From Astragalus membranaceus (Eukaryota; Streptophyta; Magnoliopsida; Fabales; Fabaceae), in contig CM076854.1 of NCBI GenBank assembly GCA_039519185.1, positions 150,150,997 through 150,214,996 on the forward strand: 64,000 nt of DNA, written 5' to 3'. A program made the translations under genes and the position numbers. This document shows positions 35,344-45,596 of this stretch, piece after piece; within the stretch, counting starts at the first letter, position 1; every line of letters starts with the position of its first letter. The notes under the pieces are model-generated. The model was not told the origin of the DNA and did no database searches. It saw only the letters and a list, made by a program, of their open reading frames with translations.

Positions 35344-36046
35344 ATTTCTTTAACTGGAACAGAGTCAAATTAAGGCACTGTGATGGAGCATCTTTTAGTG
35401 GAGATAGTGAAAATGAGGTGGGCACATTTTTTGACCTCTTACCTAATAGTTCCTATAAAAGCCCTTCACATTTCTATGGAAAGCTGTTATTGCAGATACT
35501 GTCAATCAGTGAAGCTACATGATAAAAATCACTATCACTATTATTTACATGAGAAAATATGCTTTATGATTGTTGGTTTTAACATGTGAATTTGGTTCTT
35601 TTATCAGGCTTTGGGGATTCAATTTCGTGGACAAAAAATATGGGTAGCTGCAATGGAGGAATTAATGTCACAAGGAATGCAGAATGCTGACCAGGTTTTC
35701 CAGATTTCTTTATATTGTTATATTCAGTCTTAATATGCATGGATGCTAATTGATAAATGTGTATCATACCCTTCTCTCTGGATGCTCTGCAGGTGGATTG
35801 GCATCCATAATACATTGTGATGAGTTTCAAAGCCTGTTTCCAAAATCTTCCAAAGGGAAATGTTTTAGTGATGCGGGTTTTTTTATCGATGCGTAAGTTT
35901 TATATTTTTTTGTAGATGACTTCTCCTAACTTATTTCCTTGATTAGAAACTTGAGATATAGTTGATTATCTGTTCAATCATGTAGAGTTGATATATCTGG
36001 TGGACGAACACTGAGGAAGCTGTTTGGAGGTGTAGTTCAGTTGCTG
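35344..36046 (+). pseudogene. PAE: Pectin acetylesterase fragment (four exons)
   Basis: The exons are at 35344-35417 (NWNRVKLRHCDGASFSGDSE), 35608-35694 (FRGQKIWVAAMEELM), about 35769-35892 (SGCSAGGLASIIHCDEF, then KGKCFSDAG) and 35985-36046 (VDISGGRTLRKLFGG). These match plant pectin acetylesterases, carbohydrate esterase family 13, including the nucleophile Ser box GCSAG. The acceptor before the third exon appears lost. Both ends of the protein are missing. Confidence 0.85.
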
Positions 36047-36162
36047 GTAACAATTATGCAATAAGCTCTTGCATTAGTTGATATATGAAAGCAAATGATT
36101 AACATACCTATGTTGCAAATGATTAAATTCTTAATTAATATATGAAAGCAATATATTTTCAG

Positions 36163-36736
36163 GAGCCAATTAGAAGTGCAATGATAGACTCCTGCATTCG
36201 GGTTAGTGACAATGGAAGGGAGAGTATCAACAGAAAAGTAAGAAACATGGATAGTATTGGATATAATTTGTTTCTATAAGCACTTAATTGAATTTAGAAA
36301 TTTGTTTGCATTGCACAGGTTTTCTTCATTTTCACTATATATAATGCTTCAAATCAAAGGGACAAGCTTAAGGTACCTTAAAACTTAAGAATTCAAACAA
36401 ATATAATTAAATGTGGCATACATTTTCACTAGATTGATTCATTGTTAAAATTCCATATTTATTTATAGTTGGGAGCAAGTAATTCAGAAGAAGCTGCTAA
36501 ATGGATATGTTCTTTTCAGGAAGCTGCATTGAAGGTTCTACCTTAAATGAGTAGAAAGGTTTGATGATAATAAGGAACTTATTATTTTTTGTATTGTTTA
36601 TTCTAGGATAACCCTCGTCCAGCTAAGAATTTAGTGGCTTGTTACAAGAAAAGACGTTCAACTTTGAGGTATGGAGGATCAAAAAGCGCAGATTGGAAAT
36701 ACTCAAATTTGAATTTTCAATCATGTGTATACACTT
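36163..36736 (+). pseudogene. EDR2-like PH-domain fragment
   Basis: Exons at 36163-36237 (IRVSDNGRESINRK), 36319-36372 (VFFIFTIYNASNQRDKLK), 36469-36534 (LGASNSEEAAKWICSFQEAA) and from 36607 (DNPRPAKNLVACYKKRR) form the C-terminal half of a pleckstrin-homology domain. The closest match in memory is the plant PH-plus-START (EDR2-like) family. The join to the next fragment falls near 36735. Confidence 0.65.
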
Positions 36737-37427
36737 AAGTACTGGGGGACTTCCACCACTACCAACTTTCCAGTAATTAACTTTACTTTCTCAAACTGTC
36801 TAGTTAAAACAATATATATATATAATTATATATAGTCTTGTTAATTACATGATCATTTCACAGGTTGGTAACTATGAGAAGGAATTAGATGATATGAAGC
36901 ACATGACAAGGCAAGAATTTGTAGCTGCTATCAGAAGGTGATCAGATAGTTACAACTTACTGAGACTGAGAGATAGCATGCATAAATCATATCTAATTTA
37001 ATTTTTCTAAACTAATCAATTCATTTCACTATACAATGAACTGCAGAAAAAGCAGTGGTTTCTCTAGGGGTGCATCAATGTATCGTGGAGTCACTAGGTA
37101 TAGTATTGAACCACAATGTTAATTTCCTATGTATATTTTCCCTCCTTTCTTTCCTCTAATTATTATTGTTATTCTGTGATTATATATCAGGCATCACCAA
37201 CATGGAAGATGGCAAGCTAGGATTGGCAGAGTAGCAGGAAACAAAGATCTTTACTTAGGAACTTTCAGTAAGCCAAATATATTACAACACCTCTTATACT
37301 TAATTGAATATAATCCAAATAATTTTTAAACTATTTATTTACAGCAACTGAGGAAGAAGCTGTAGAAGCATATGACATAGCCGCAATAAAGTTCAGAGGT
37401 TTAAATGCTGTAACAAACTTTGACATG
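36737..37427 (+). pseudogene. AIL: AP2 AINTEGUMENTA-like fragment
   Basis: Exons lie at 36737-36772 (KYWGTSTTTNFP), 36864-36937 (DDMKHMTRQEFVAAIR), 37047-37097 (GFSRGASMYRGVTR), 37191-37267 ([20 protein letters not shown]) and 37345-37427 (AYDIAAIKFRGLNAVTNFD). They cover the inter-repeat linker and the whole second AP2 DNA-binding repeat of an AINTEGUMENTA-like/PLETHORA transcription factor, with typical micro-exon structure. I see no stop in these exons. The first AP2 repeat and both termini are absent, so it is a captured fragment. Confidence 0.88.
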
Positions 37428-37718
37428 CTAGTGGGAGTGTTTCAATTTCAATTTCAGTCTAGTCTCTGTTTTTTATGTTATTGTGATAGTTTCAGTTTCA
37501 GTTTCAGTCTAGTCTCTGTTTCAAGGTTTAATTCTTTCAGTCATTTCTATAGTAGTGGGAGTGTTTCTGTCTGCATTGCAGTCCAGATGTGATTAAACTA
37601 TAATTGACATTATTCATGTGTGATTCTTCAAAAAAGATGTATCATGTTAGCTGTGTAAGAAAAAATTATGTCTTCATTTTTAATAGAGTATTAATTCATA
37701 GTCATATCTATTTTGCAG

Positions 37719-37785
37719 ATATGTCTCGGGATACAAAAATCGGTTTCAGAATTTCATTAAGTGCCTACGTGAAATGGGAGATGGG
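37719..37785 (+). pseudogene. SQD2: SQD2 sulfolipid synthase exon fragment
   Basis: Between a TTTTGCAG acceptor and a GTAAC donor the reading YVSGYKNRFQNFIKCLREMG matches the N-terminal glycosyltransferase region of plant SQD2, UDP-sulfoquinovose:diacylglycerol sulfoquinovosyltransferase. Only one exon is present. The SQD2 assignment is from memory of the family. Confidence 0.6.
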
Positions 37786-38341
37786 GTAACTTTTCTACTT
37801 GATCTGTTTCTGGTATGCACATGCTTATTTCCCTTTTTGTTATAAATATATTGTTTCAACATTTCTCCTGTATTTTTTTCTTCTACACTACATACTAACA
37901 ACTTGTGTTCGTTTTGGTTGTGTTGTTGTTGTAGGACAGAGATGCAGTTCAATTATAATGGAGATCTGAAATCATGCAAGAGCTTTATGCAAGGGGGTTA
38001 GTGGGTTAGTTACATTCAGCTACACTAGCAGTTAGGCAGTTAGAGATTACATAGCGTGAGCTGTGCGGATGGGGACACATGCTGGAACAGTCAATACTAA
38101 ATAGTTAACTAAGTAGTCTTTTAGTTGTAAGGGGAAAGCCTTGTAAGCTTTGTTTTCTGGTTCCTAACAGAAATTTAACACAAGTGGTTTTAGTATCATA
38201 GTTTAAATACCATATTTTGCACAATCACTAAGCTTTTATTCACAATATCTACTTAACATAGAAGTTAAATAGTATTCATAGCTGCCATCCTGTATGCTAA
38301 ATTTGCTGATATATGCATTCTTGATCATTTTATTTTTGCAG

Positions 38342-38935
38342 GTTGCTTCTCTTGGAGAAGGTGTATCCTTGGAAGCCAAATTGCTGAGCAGGTAACTTAG
38401 CTTTAAATTCCCTATATTCTTGCTGGGTCTGAAACCATTTATTTTGTTCATTATTTACTAAATAGTTTGTGGTATATTTGTAGCTGGGTCTGAAGAGATG
38501 TTCGCTTGCCCGCTACTGGGGACTTGCTGTAAAACATGGTAACAAAATTGCTTCTTCTCTCTACTTTCTGCAGAAGAAGGAAATTTCAATCTTTAAGTTA
38601 TTCCTTGGATCTGGAAAATCGCGACTTAGGCATGTTACTTCCATGCTTTTTAGGCATATGTGCAGATATAGCACAATCCAAGTATGAACATTGGTCTGCT
38701 CTAGCTCCTCTTCCTTTTGAACTTGTCATCTCTGCTGGACAAAAGGCTAAGGAGGAATCTTGGAACAAAAGTGAGCATGATTTAATACTTCAAATTTTAG
38801 TTTGAATATTTTATCTCTTAAATTAGTTACAGTGGCATCTAATTAAAGAGTTTGAACTAGGTGCCGACGGTCCAGATAGAAGCAAAATTGTTCGTGATTT
38901 GAATGATCTCACCGGGGAAGGAAACATTGAGAGGG
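38342..38935 (+). pseudogene. SCD2-like coiled-coil protein fragment
   Basis: Four exon-like blocks lie at 38342-38391 (VASLGEGVSLEAKLLSR), 38484-38538 (CSLARYWGLAVKH), 38654-38770 (ADIAQSKYEHWSALAPLPFE, then SAGQKAKEESW) and 38861-38935 (RSKIVRDLNDLTGEGNIE). Each is flanked by plausible GT-AG sites. They resemble a conserved plant coiled-coil family; I believe it is STOMATAL CYTOKINESIS DEFECTIVE 2, but only tentatively. All lie on the plus strand in order. Confidence 0.5.
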
Positions 38936-39008
38936 TTCTGTTTCAGGCTGAGGAGAAGACTGCCAGACTTGTTTGATCTTACCTTGATGTACATGTATCA
39001 AATTTCAG

Positions 39009-39786
39009 GTAAGAATAGTTTCAGCACACCGAACTCCAGATATGATGTTTTCTTATGCCTCTTCTGTAGTTGGTGTTCCTGTGCGTGGTTCTTCCCTGGA
39101 TGGAATTGATTCACTCTTGTCAATTGTCCAGGTATTTTTTTCAATGATCTTCAAATATTAAACACTTCCTTTCTGTGCTCCAAATAATTGTTTTTGATGT
39201 TTCCTAGGATGTTTCTATTGATGAGATAATATTATGTAGTTTGTTTGTGAATCTGGTTCTGTTTCTATTGATTCACACTTCCTTTACCAATATGTTAGTG
39301 TGTAATAAAAAGGGAATACATGTTCTGTTTGGAGTGAGATTCAATACAAATTTCTTTTGTTTTCATCTTTGTTTTTCTGTTTCCTATCTGGTTACTTCTG
39401 TCACTTTTCAAAATTATCCTTGTTTGATTTTGACGTGCTTTATTTATGTATGCTTTGAGCAAGTGATTACATGACATGAATAAACCAAACTAGTGGAATC
39501 ATATTATCAGATAACTTATCCTCACTAATAATCTCTACTAGGTTATAAAAAATGGTGCCATTGACACTATAAGTTGGCATAGGAATAGGAATTTGCATTA
39601 GTAGTCACCTGCTGCAATTCTCAAAGTTTGATATATTATGTAGTCTTCTCTTACTCAAACATAGTTGTTGGCTGTGCAGATGCCAAGAGGTGTTCCAGTT
39701 GCCACTGTTGCAGTTAATAATGCAACTAATGCTGATCTTTTGGCAGTGAGGATGTTGGGTGTTGCCAATGATGATCTCATGTCAAG
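39009..39786 (+). pseudogene. PUR6: AIR carboxylase (PurE domain) fragment
   Basis: Exons at 39009-39068 (VRIVSAHRTPDMMFSYA), 39072-39131 (GVPVRGSSLDGIDSLLSI) and 39680-39786 (RGVPVATVAVNNATN) match the PurE part of plant phosphoribosylaminoimidazole carboxylase, a purine-biosynthesis enzyme of the plastid. The exon that should carry the GAGGAAHLPG segment is missing between the first two blocks, so the active site is incomplete. A further GATGAGCTAATATC block follows at 39868. Confidence 0.88.
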
Positions 39787-40441
39787 GTTTACCCCTCCCC
39801 CTTTCTTTGTGGTGTTTTATCTCACTATTTACTTATTATTGATGTGCCAATTATAATGCATTGCAGGATGAGCTAATATCAAGAGGATCAAAAAGAAATC
39901 GTCTTGAAAAAAGGAGATAAATTAGAAAAGCTTGGTTGGGAAAGATAAAGCATAGAGAGTTAGTTTATTGCTTTGGGAAAGTATAAATTTACCAAGTTTA
40001 TTGATAAAAGTCACTATATTTAGATATGTTAGAGTATAATACTTTTGTATTGTTTTGACAAACTATTAGCTTTAGTAAAACTGTAAGTGCCTGTTACCAC
40101 AAACCTTCAGAAGATTTTATTTTTTTTTATTTTTTTTAAAAATTTCCGACGGATTTCCGGCGAAAATTTTCGTCGGAAATAGTTTTTTGCGACGAATTTG
40201 CGACAAACATCTGTGACGGATTTGCGACGAATTTGCGACGAAAATTTGCGACGAATTTGCGACGACTTTGCGACGGAGACATTTGCGACGAAAAAATCCG
40301 TCGGAAACGATTTCCGACGAACGATTTTGCGACGACTTTTTGTCCGTCGGAAAGTTCGTCGGAAACGTCAATTTCTGACGAAAATCGCTGCATTTGCGAC
40401 GAAAATTGCCGTCGGAAATCGTTGATTTTCTTGTAGTGAAC

Positions 40442-40675
40442 ACACGTGAGAAATATTTGTCACTAATACCTAAAAAATGACAAATAATTGTCACTGAAAT
40501 ATAAAAACACGGGATAAATATTTCTTATTGATAATTTACTATCTATCTTTTACTATCTACTATAATCTACTAATCAACTCAAATAATCAATTGAAACTAT
40601 GAAATAACTGCACTGATACATAAAAAACACGAGATAACTGCACTAATATATAAAAAAATACGGAAATAACTGCAA

Positions 40676-40731
<56 letters not shown>

Positions 40732-40980
40732 ACGGGATAACTGCATTGATATAAAAAAACACGGGATAACACTAAAATATAAAAAGACATTACACTGATA
40801 CTTTTACATTTTTAGATTTTAATATTTATCTATTTTTTTATTTGAAGCTCCTTTTTTATCTACTTTAAATTTGTCTTTATTTTCACGGGATAATATTCAA
40901 ACTATTTAAATACCGTCTAAGTTCAATTATAAAAAAAACACGACATCACCCATGCGTATGCACGTGTATCCTACCCGTAG
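40442..40980 (+). mobile_element. Helitron-like 3' end after the Pack-CACTA
   Basis: It continues the array seen before 34003 (CACGGGATAAC words at 40508-40790) and includes an (AT)n run at 40679-40728. The final segment matches those ending at 19788 and 6146. A hairpin-like ATGCGTATGCACGTG and CTACCCGTAG close it at about 40980. The terminal CTAG is degenerate. Confidence 0.55.
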
Positions 40981-41519
40981 TATAAATATAAGAATCAACA
41001 AGCCTGATAAAAGGCTTCTCAACGGTATATTCTCCCCTTGACTTTGACGTTTGAATTATACAAGAAGTCTAGATCGACGAACAAATGGACCAACTAATGA
41101 CCAGATAATTTTTGAATTATAATATTACAAAGATGTTAAGTCAGTACTTCTCTTTGAAATTTGAAAAGGAACTGTCATGCAAATCTTTTTGTTTCTAGTT
41201 AGGACAGGTTACACTCTTACAAGGAGGATACATGTATCTGCTTCTTTCTTCTAAAAGCACGAGGCGTCGGACCTAAACTGATAATTATCGTTCAAATTAT
41301 CGTTATTTTAATATTCACAACTGCTTATATTTAATACCATGCAAGTTGCTTGAAAACTTTATTACAAGTGGGTAGTAATGTCCATCTATTAAAGTTTTAA
41401 TCATTCTAGCCTATTGTCTGCATTCTCTTTATCATCTTTTGGTCATCATAACGGTATCCACTATGGATTTTTACGAATTTGTTTCTCTAGATTAGCTGCT
41501 ATAAAATAAAGACTAGGAT
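40981..41519. other. No recognised feature
   Basis: AT-rich sequence without a long ORF, terminal repeat or recognised family. I see nothing to annotate. Confidence 0.6.
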
Positions 41520-41569
41520 TAGAACAATCTAATCACTGATTTAAAATTTAGTAGCCGGATTAGGATAAA

Positions 41570-41870
41570 ATTTACTAACCGATGCTCAAAAGTTATCCAT
41601 CAACTTGCATAAGTGGAAAAAGGACATTAAACAGCACCATTTAGTATCGTTTGTTTGAACGACCGATGCTAAATGTAAAGGCGGTGGCAATTTTGCAATT
41701 AAAAGGAAGTTTATGGTTTTCGCGCCTACATTTAGCATCGGTTGTTTAAACAACCGATGTTAAAAGTATTTGCGTCAGACTTTTAGCATCAGCTGTTTGA
41801 AACAACCGATGCTAAATGTGCTTAGCAAACACATTTAGCATCGGTTCTTAAAACACCCGATGCTAAAGGT
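41570..41870. repeat. Inverted AACCGATGCTAAA repeats (CACTA-like subterminal)
   Basis: At least eight words of the type TTTAGCATCGGTTGTTTAAA and AACAACCGATGCTAAA alternate in orientation, as in CACTA subterminal regions. No CACTA terminus was found at the left. They directly precede a C/T-rich leader (41880-42180) and the WHIRLY fragments, so the WHIRLY copy may itself sit in an older truncated Pack-CACTA. Confidence 0.6.
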
Positions 41871-43799
41871 CCCCTTTCATTTTTTTCTATTCTTCCATCA
41901 CACGAGCGTTCTCAACTCTCCTCTGAACCCTCCTCTCCCTCAACTCTCGCTCTCAACTCTCAAATCACTCTCAAATCAAAACCCTAACCTTGCTCGCCGT
42001 CGTTCTCGCTCTCAACTCTCAAGAAATCTTCAAAGTCTTCTCCGTCGTTCCACTTTCACCGTGAAATCTTCGAAGTCTTCTCCGCCGTTCCACTGTCACT
42101 GTGAAATCTTCAAAACACCTTCAAGAAATCTTCGAAGTTTCGTATCAGAGGTGCGAAGTTTTGTGCTTTCCGTTGCCGCTTGTGAAGGTTCTCTTCTATT
42201 CATCGCCCTCTCATAGGTTCTCTCCAATAATAACTATCAGTGATTGATCAGTTCAGTAGCACTGTAACAGGTTCCGTTTTGTGTTTCTGTTGGTTCTTGG
42301 GTTGAATGATAGTAGCTTTTTCCCCTATTAGGGTTTTGGCTTAAATTTGTTCGACTAAAAGTTTTCCCTCTTAGTGTTGGTTTTATTGATTTCATGATTG
42401 ATTAGTTGTTTCTTGATTTTCTGATTTCAAGAGAAGGATGCCCGGTTATGTCACATACTGCAAATTGCTTTATGGTTAGATTAGGGTTTTTTTTTGTATC
42501 GATGTTCTTACTTCTTTGTAATTACTTATTGGGTCTGTTGATGATGTAATGAGCCATTCTCATGGTGATATAGATCAATGGTATGGGTTTGAAAATTTAT
42601 GGAGCTTTATTTATATTTTTCGTGATTATTGGTGATATAGATCTGTGTAATATACTCACTTGCTTTGTGGTTTCATTGTGTTCAGTTGGAGCTTTGCCAC
42701 CTAGGGTTTATGTTGGTCACTCAATTTACAAAGGGAAGGCTACACTCACTTTGACTCCCAGACCACCGGAATTCGCGCCATTGGATGTATGTATGATTAT
42801 GTATTTTTGTTTTTGTAGGGTGGTTCTTGTTATTGATCATTGGATTGTGCCATAGTCTTTGTGGACTTGTTTCATGCATGGTTCTTGTGAATTGAATGTT
42901 TTTAATGTAGAAGGTTTTGGTGCATTTTTGTAGTCAGCATTCAAGATATCTAGGGAGGGTTAAGTGCTGCTTCAGTTTGCGCCTTCTATTGGTTCGCGCC
43001 AATATGATTGGAACAGAAAACAGGTCAGTTATGCGTGTCCTTTTTTATAAACATTGGAGGATTTTCCAACATAATTTGAGTGAGTTTGGTGTTTTGCGTT
43101 TTCTCAAATTTGGTAGTTTTGGTATGATTCTGTTGGAGTTCGGCGGTTGGTCGTGTAGTTTAAAAGGTGAGGTAATTGTCTGGTTTACTTGACTGCAGGT
43201 GTTTTCGTTATCGATGGATGAAATGGTAAGTGTTATTAGCCTTGGTGCCAGGGAGTCTTGTGAATTTTTTCATGATCCATTCAAGGGAAAAGGGTAGTTT
43301 CTACTTTCTATGCTATAGCTTCTAGTTATTGTGTAATGTAATTTTGTACTGGGATTATCATTCTGACCATTGCTTGTTTTATCCTGCAATAAGAATTACC
43401 TTTTCTTTATACACACTGGCTAAATCAGTGAGCGAAGTTGCATACCGTTTTAGATTTTTCATTGTGTGTTTGTTATATGGGTGGCTACATGCACAGGAAC
43501 AGTTTTCAATGTCATAAACTATGGCTGTTAAGCTTTTATATACTTTTAAATCATTTCTGAAATTGTCTTTCTATGAAGTGATGAAGGTAAAGTCAGAAAG
43601 ATTTTCAAGTTGGAGCCTTATCCAGATGGTTCAGGTCACTTCTTTAACCTCAGTAAGTCTCTTTTTTTATGAACCTTTGTTGCAATTGTTGTATTGTATT
43701 GTATCATCTAAACTGTAAGAAGCTCACTTAGTGATGAATGTTTGGAAGCTTATTTTTTTTAATGTAATCATTTGAACGAGTCACTAATGGAAAAAAGGC

Positions 43800-44175
43800 A
43801 TTTCATATCGGTTAAATTTGACATTCCATATCGGTTCCTGAACCGATGCCGAAAAAGGAGATATAAAAAATAGAGACATTTCATATCGGGTTCTGAACCG
43901 ATATGGAAAGTTCTTTTTATATCGGTTAGAGGAATAACCGATATGGAAAGTCAGTTTTTATCAAATATTAGCGTATATCTGACATCGGTTTTCTCAAAAA
44001 CCGATATGAAAACGAATTTTTAACATCGGTTTTCTTAAAAACCGATATGAAAACTAATTCTTAACATCGGTTTTCTCAGAAACCGAAATGAAAACTAATT
44101 TTTAACATCGGTTTTCAATAGAACCGATATGAAATGCCTGATTTTTAACATCTAGTGATTTTAGAACCGATGTTA
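43800..44175. repeat. Left subterminal repeats of CACTA-B
   Basis: About ten alternating copies of ACATCGGTTTTCTCAAAA and AACCGATATGAAAA. Between 44176 and 45060 the sequence is unassigned, with a short duplication of GAATGTCATGCAACTTG near 44633 and 44685 and a (CAAT)n run. Confidence 0.8.
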
Positions 44176-45070
44176 ACTGGAGAATTTTAAAAAAAAAAAA
44201 GGTTTCAGCTCAGAGATGCTGCATGGACAAAATGGTTTCTGCTCAAAGCTAGCGTGTGAATAAAATATAGCAGCACAAGCTAGCATGCAAAAAGAAAAAT
44301 CACATGAAGATATTTGACATACACAAAATGCTATGATTAATTATAACATCCTAACATTTGACATACAGAAAGAAATTTCATCATCATTGGGCTAGCTTCT
44401 ACAAGACAACAACACCATGAAGAAGAAATACACACAAGTTGATCTGTACAAATACTACAGGTACAAGGAACAAAATAGTGAAAAGTGAAAACAATACACA
44501 ACTATCACAACCAACTTCGAAACCATCTGGAGCCAACTGAGTAATCCACTGGGTTGGATTGACTGATTGCTTCAAATGGAAAGCAGTTGCAGCAGCCAAA
44601 CGTGTCCAAAACAACCACTGCATAAGAAAACATGAATGTCATGCAACTTGAAACAATCAATCAATCAATCAATCAAGAAAATGTGAATGTCATGCAACTT
44701 GAAACAATCAATGAATCAATCAAGAAAACATGAATGTCACTGCATAAGAAAAGAAATGATAATCTGAGTAGTTGAAAAAGAAATAATAACCTAAGGGCAA
44801 GGCTGAATTTTTCCATAAACCATCTTCACTTCAATCAACTTTTCTCATTCACCAGATCAGAACCCAATTCAGTTATCATCAAAACCCAATACAAACAGAT
44901 TTCATCAACAAGATCCATTGTAACAACATCAGACATAGGTGGAAAGTTAAGGTTAGTGTTGGCAATTTATATCTTGAGTTGTGTGTTTGTAACATCCTGG
45001 GCACAAACAACATGTAATACACAAACCTTCACAAACAACAAGGGATTCACATCATGTCGTGATCTACCTC

Positions 45071-45510
45071 AAAACTGTCCAGAAATCAAAATTCAATCCA
45101 GAAACAAAACTGTCCAGAAATCAAAATTCAATCCAGAATCAAAATCAAAATTCAAAACTGTCCAGAAATCAAAATTCAATCCAGAATCCAGAAATCAAAA
45201 TTCAATCCAGAATCAAAATTCAATCCAGAAACAAAACTGTCCAGAAATCAAAATTCAATCCAGAATCAAAATCAAAATTCAAAACTGTCCAGAAATCAAA
45301 ATTCAATCCAGAATCCAGAAATCAAAATTCAATCCAGAATCAAAATTCAATCCAGAAACAAAACTGTCCCAACCATGTATCCAGAATCAAAATTCAATCC
45401 AGAAACAAAACTGTCAAGAAATCAAAATTCAATCCAGAATCAAAATCAAAATTCAAAAATTTCCAGAAATCAAAATTCAATCCAGAAATCAAAATTCAAT
45501 CCAGCCAAAA
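45071..45510. repeat. 127-bp higher-order satellite
   Basis: The word ACTGTCCAGAAATC recurs at 45109, 45157, 45236 and 45284, giving a 127-bp period with about three copies. Each is built from ~19-25-bp subunits AGAAATCAAAATTCAATCC. It opens two overlapping ORFs (44956-45535) rich in KSKFNPE and NQNSIQ, which are repeat artefacts. It lies just past the 3' end of the ULP1-type gene. Confidence 0.9.
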
Positions 45511-45596
45511 GACAATACTACCCTTGGTTAATTAGTAAGTACCAAAAGACATAATGGATTTACCTTTCTAGCCTATTATCACCCAATAGGATGATT

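Larger units (their letters stand above)
34006..40438. mobile_element. Pack-CACTA with seven captured gene fragments
   Basis: The termini CACTACAAGAATAA (34006) and TTTTCTTGTAGTG (ends 40438) are inverted. The 3-bp TSD AAC stands at 34003-34005 and 40439-40441. Both subterminal regions (34030-34220 and 40140-40430) are packed with TTTGCGACGAA and TTCCGACGG words in both orientations, as in CACTA transposase-binding regions. No TNP2 or TNPA gene is present. The 5.7-kb interior holds exon-intron fragments resembling seven unrelated host genes, all on the plus strand. Confidence 0.93.

Noticed and set aside
34842..39870. Functional host genes (NAP1, PAE, AP2, SQD2, PurE)
   Set aside because: Each is only a few exons, with frame or exon losses in some, all inside one CACTA element; they are captured fragments.
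44956..45535. Two long overlapping ORFs with KSKFNPE and NQNSIQ repeats
   Set aside because: Both come from a 127-bp satellite open in more than one frame; no start context or domain supports a protein.
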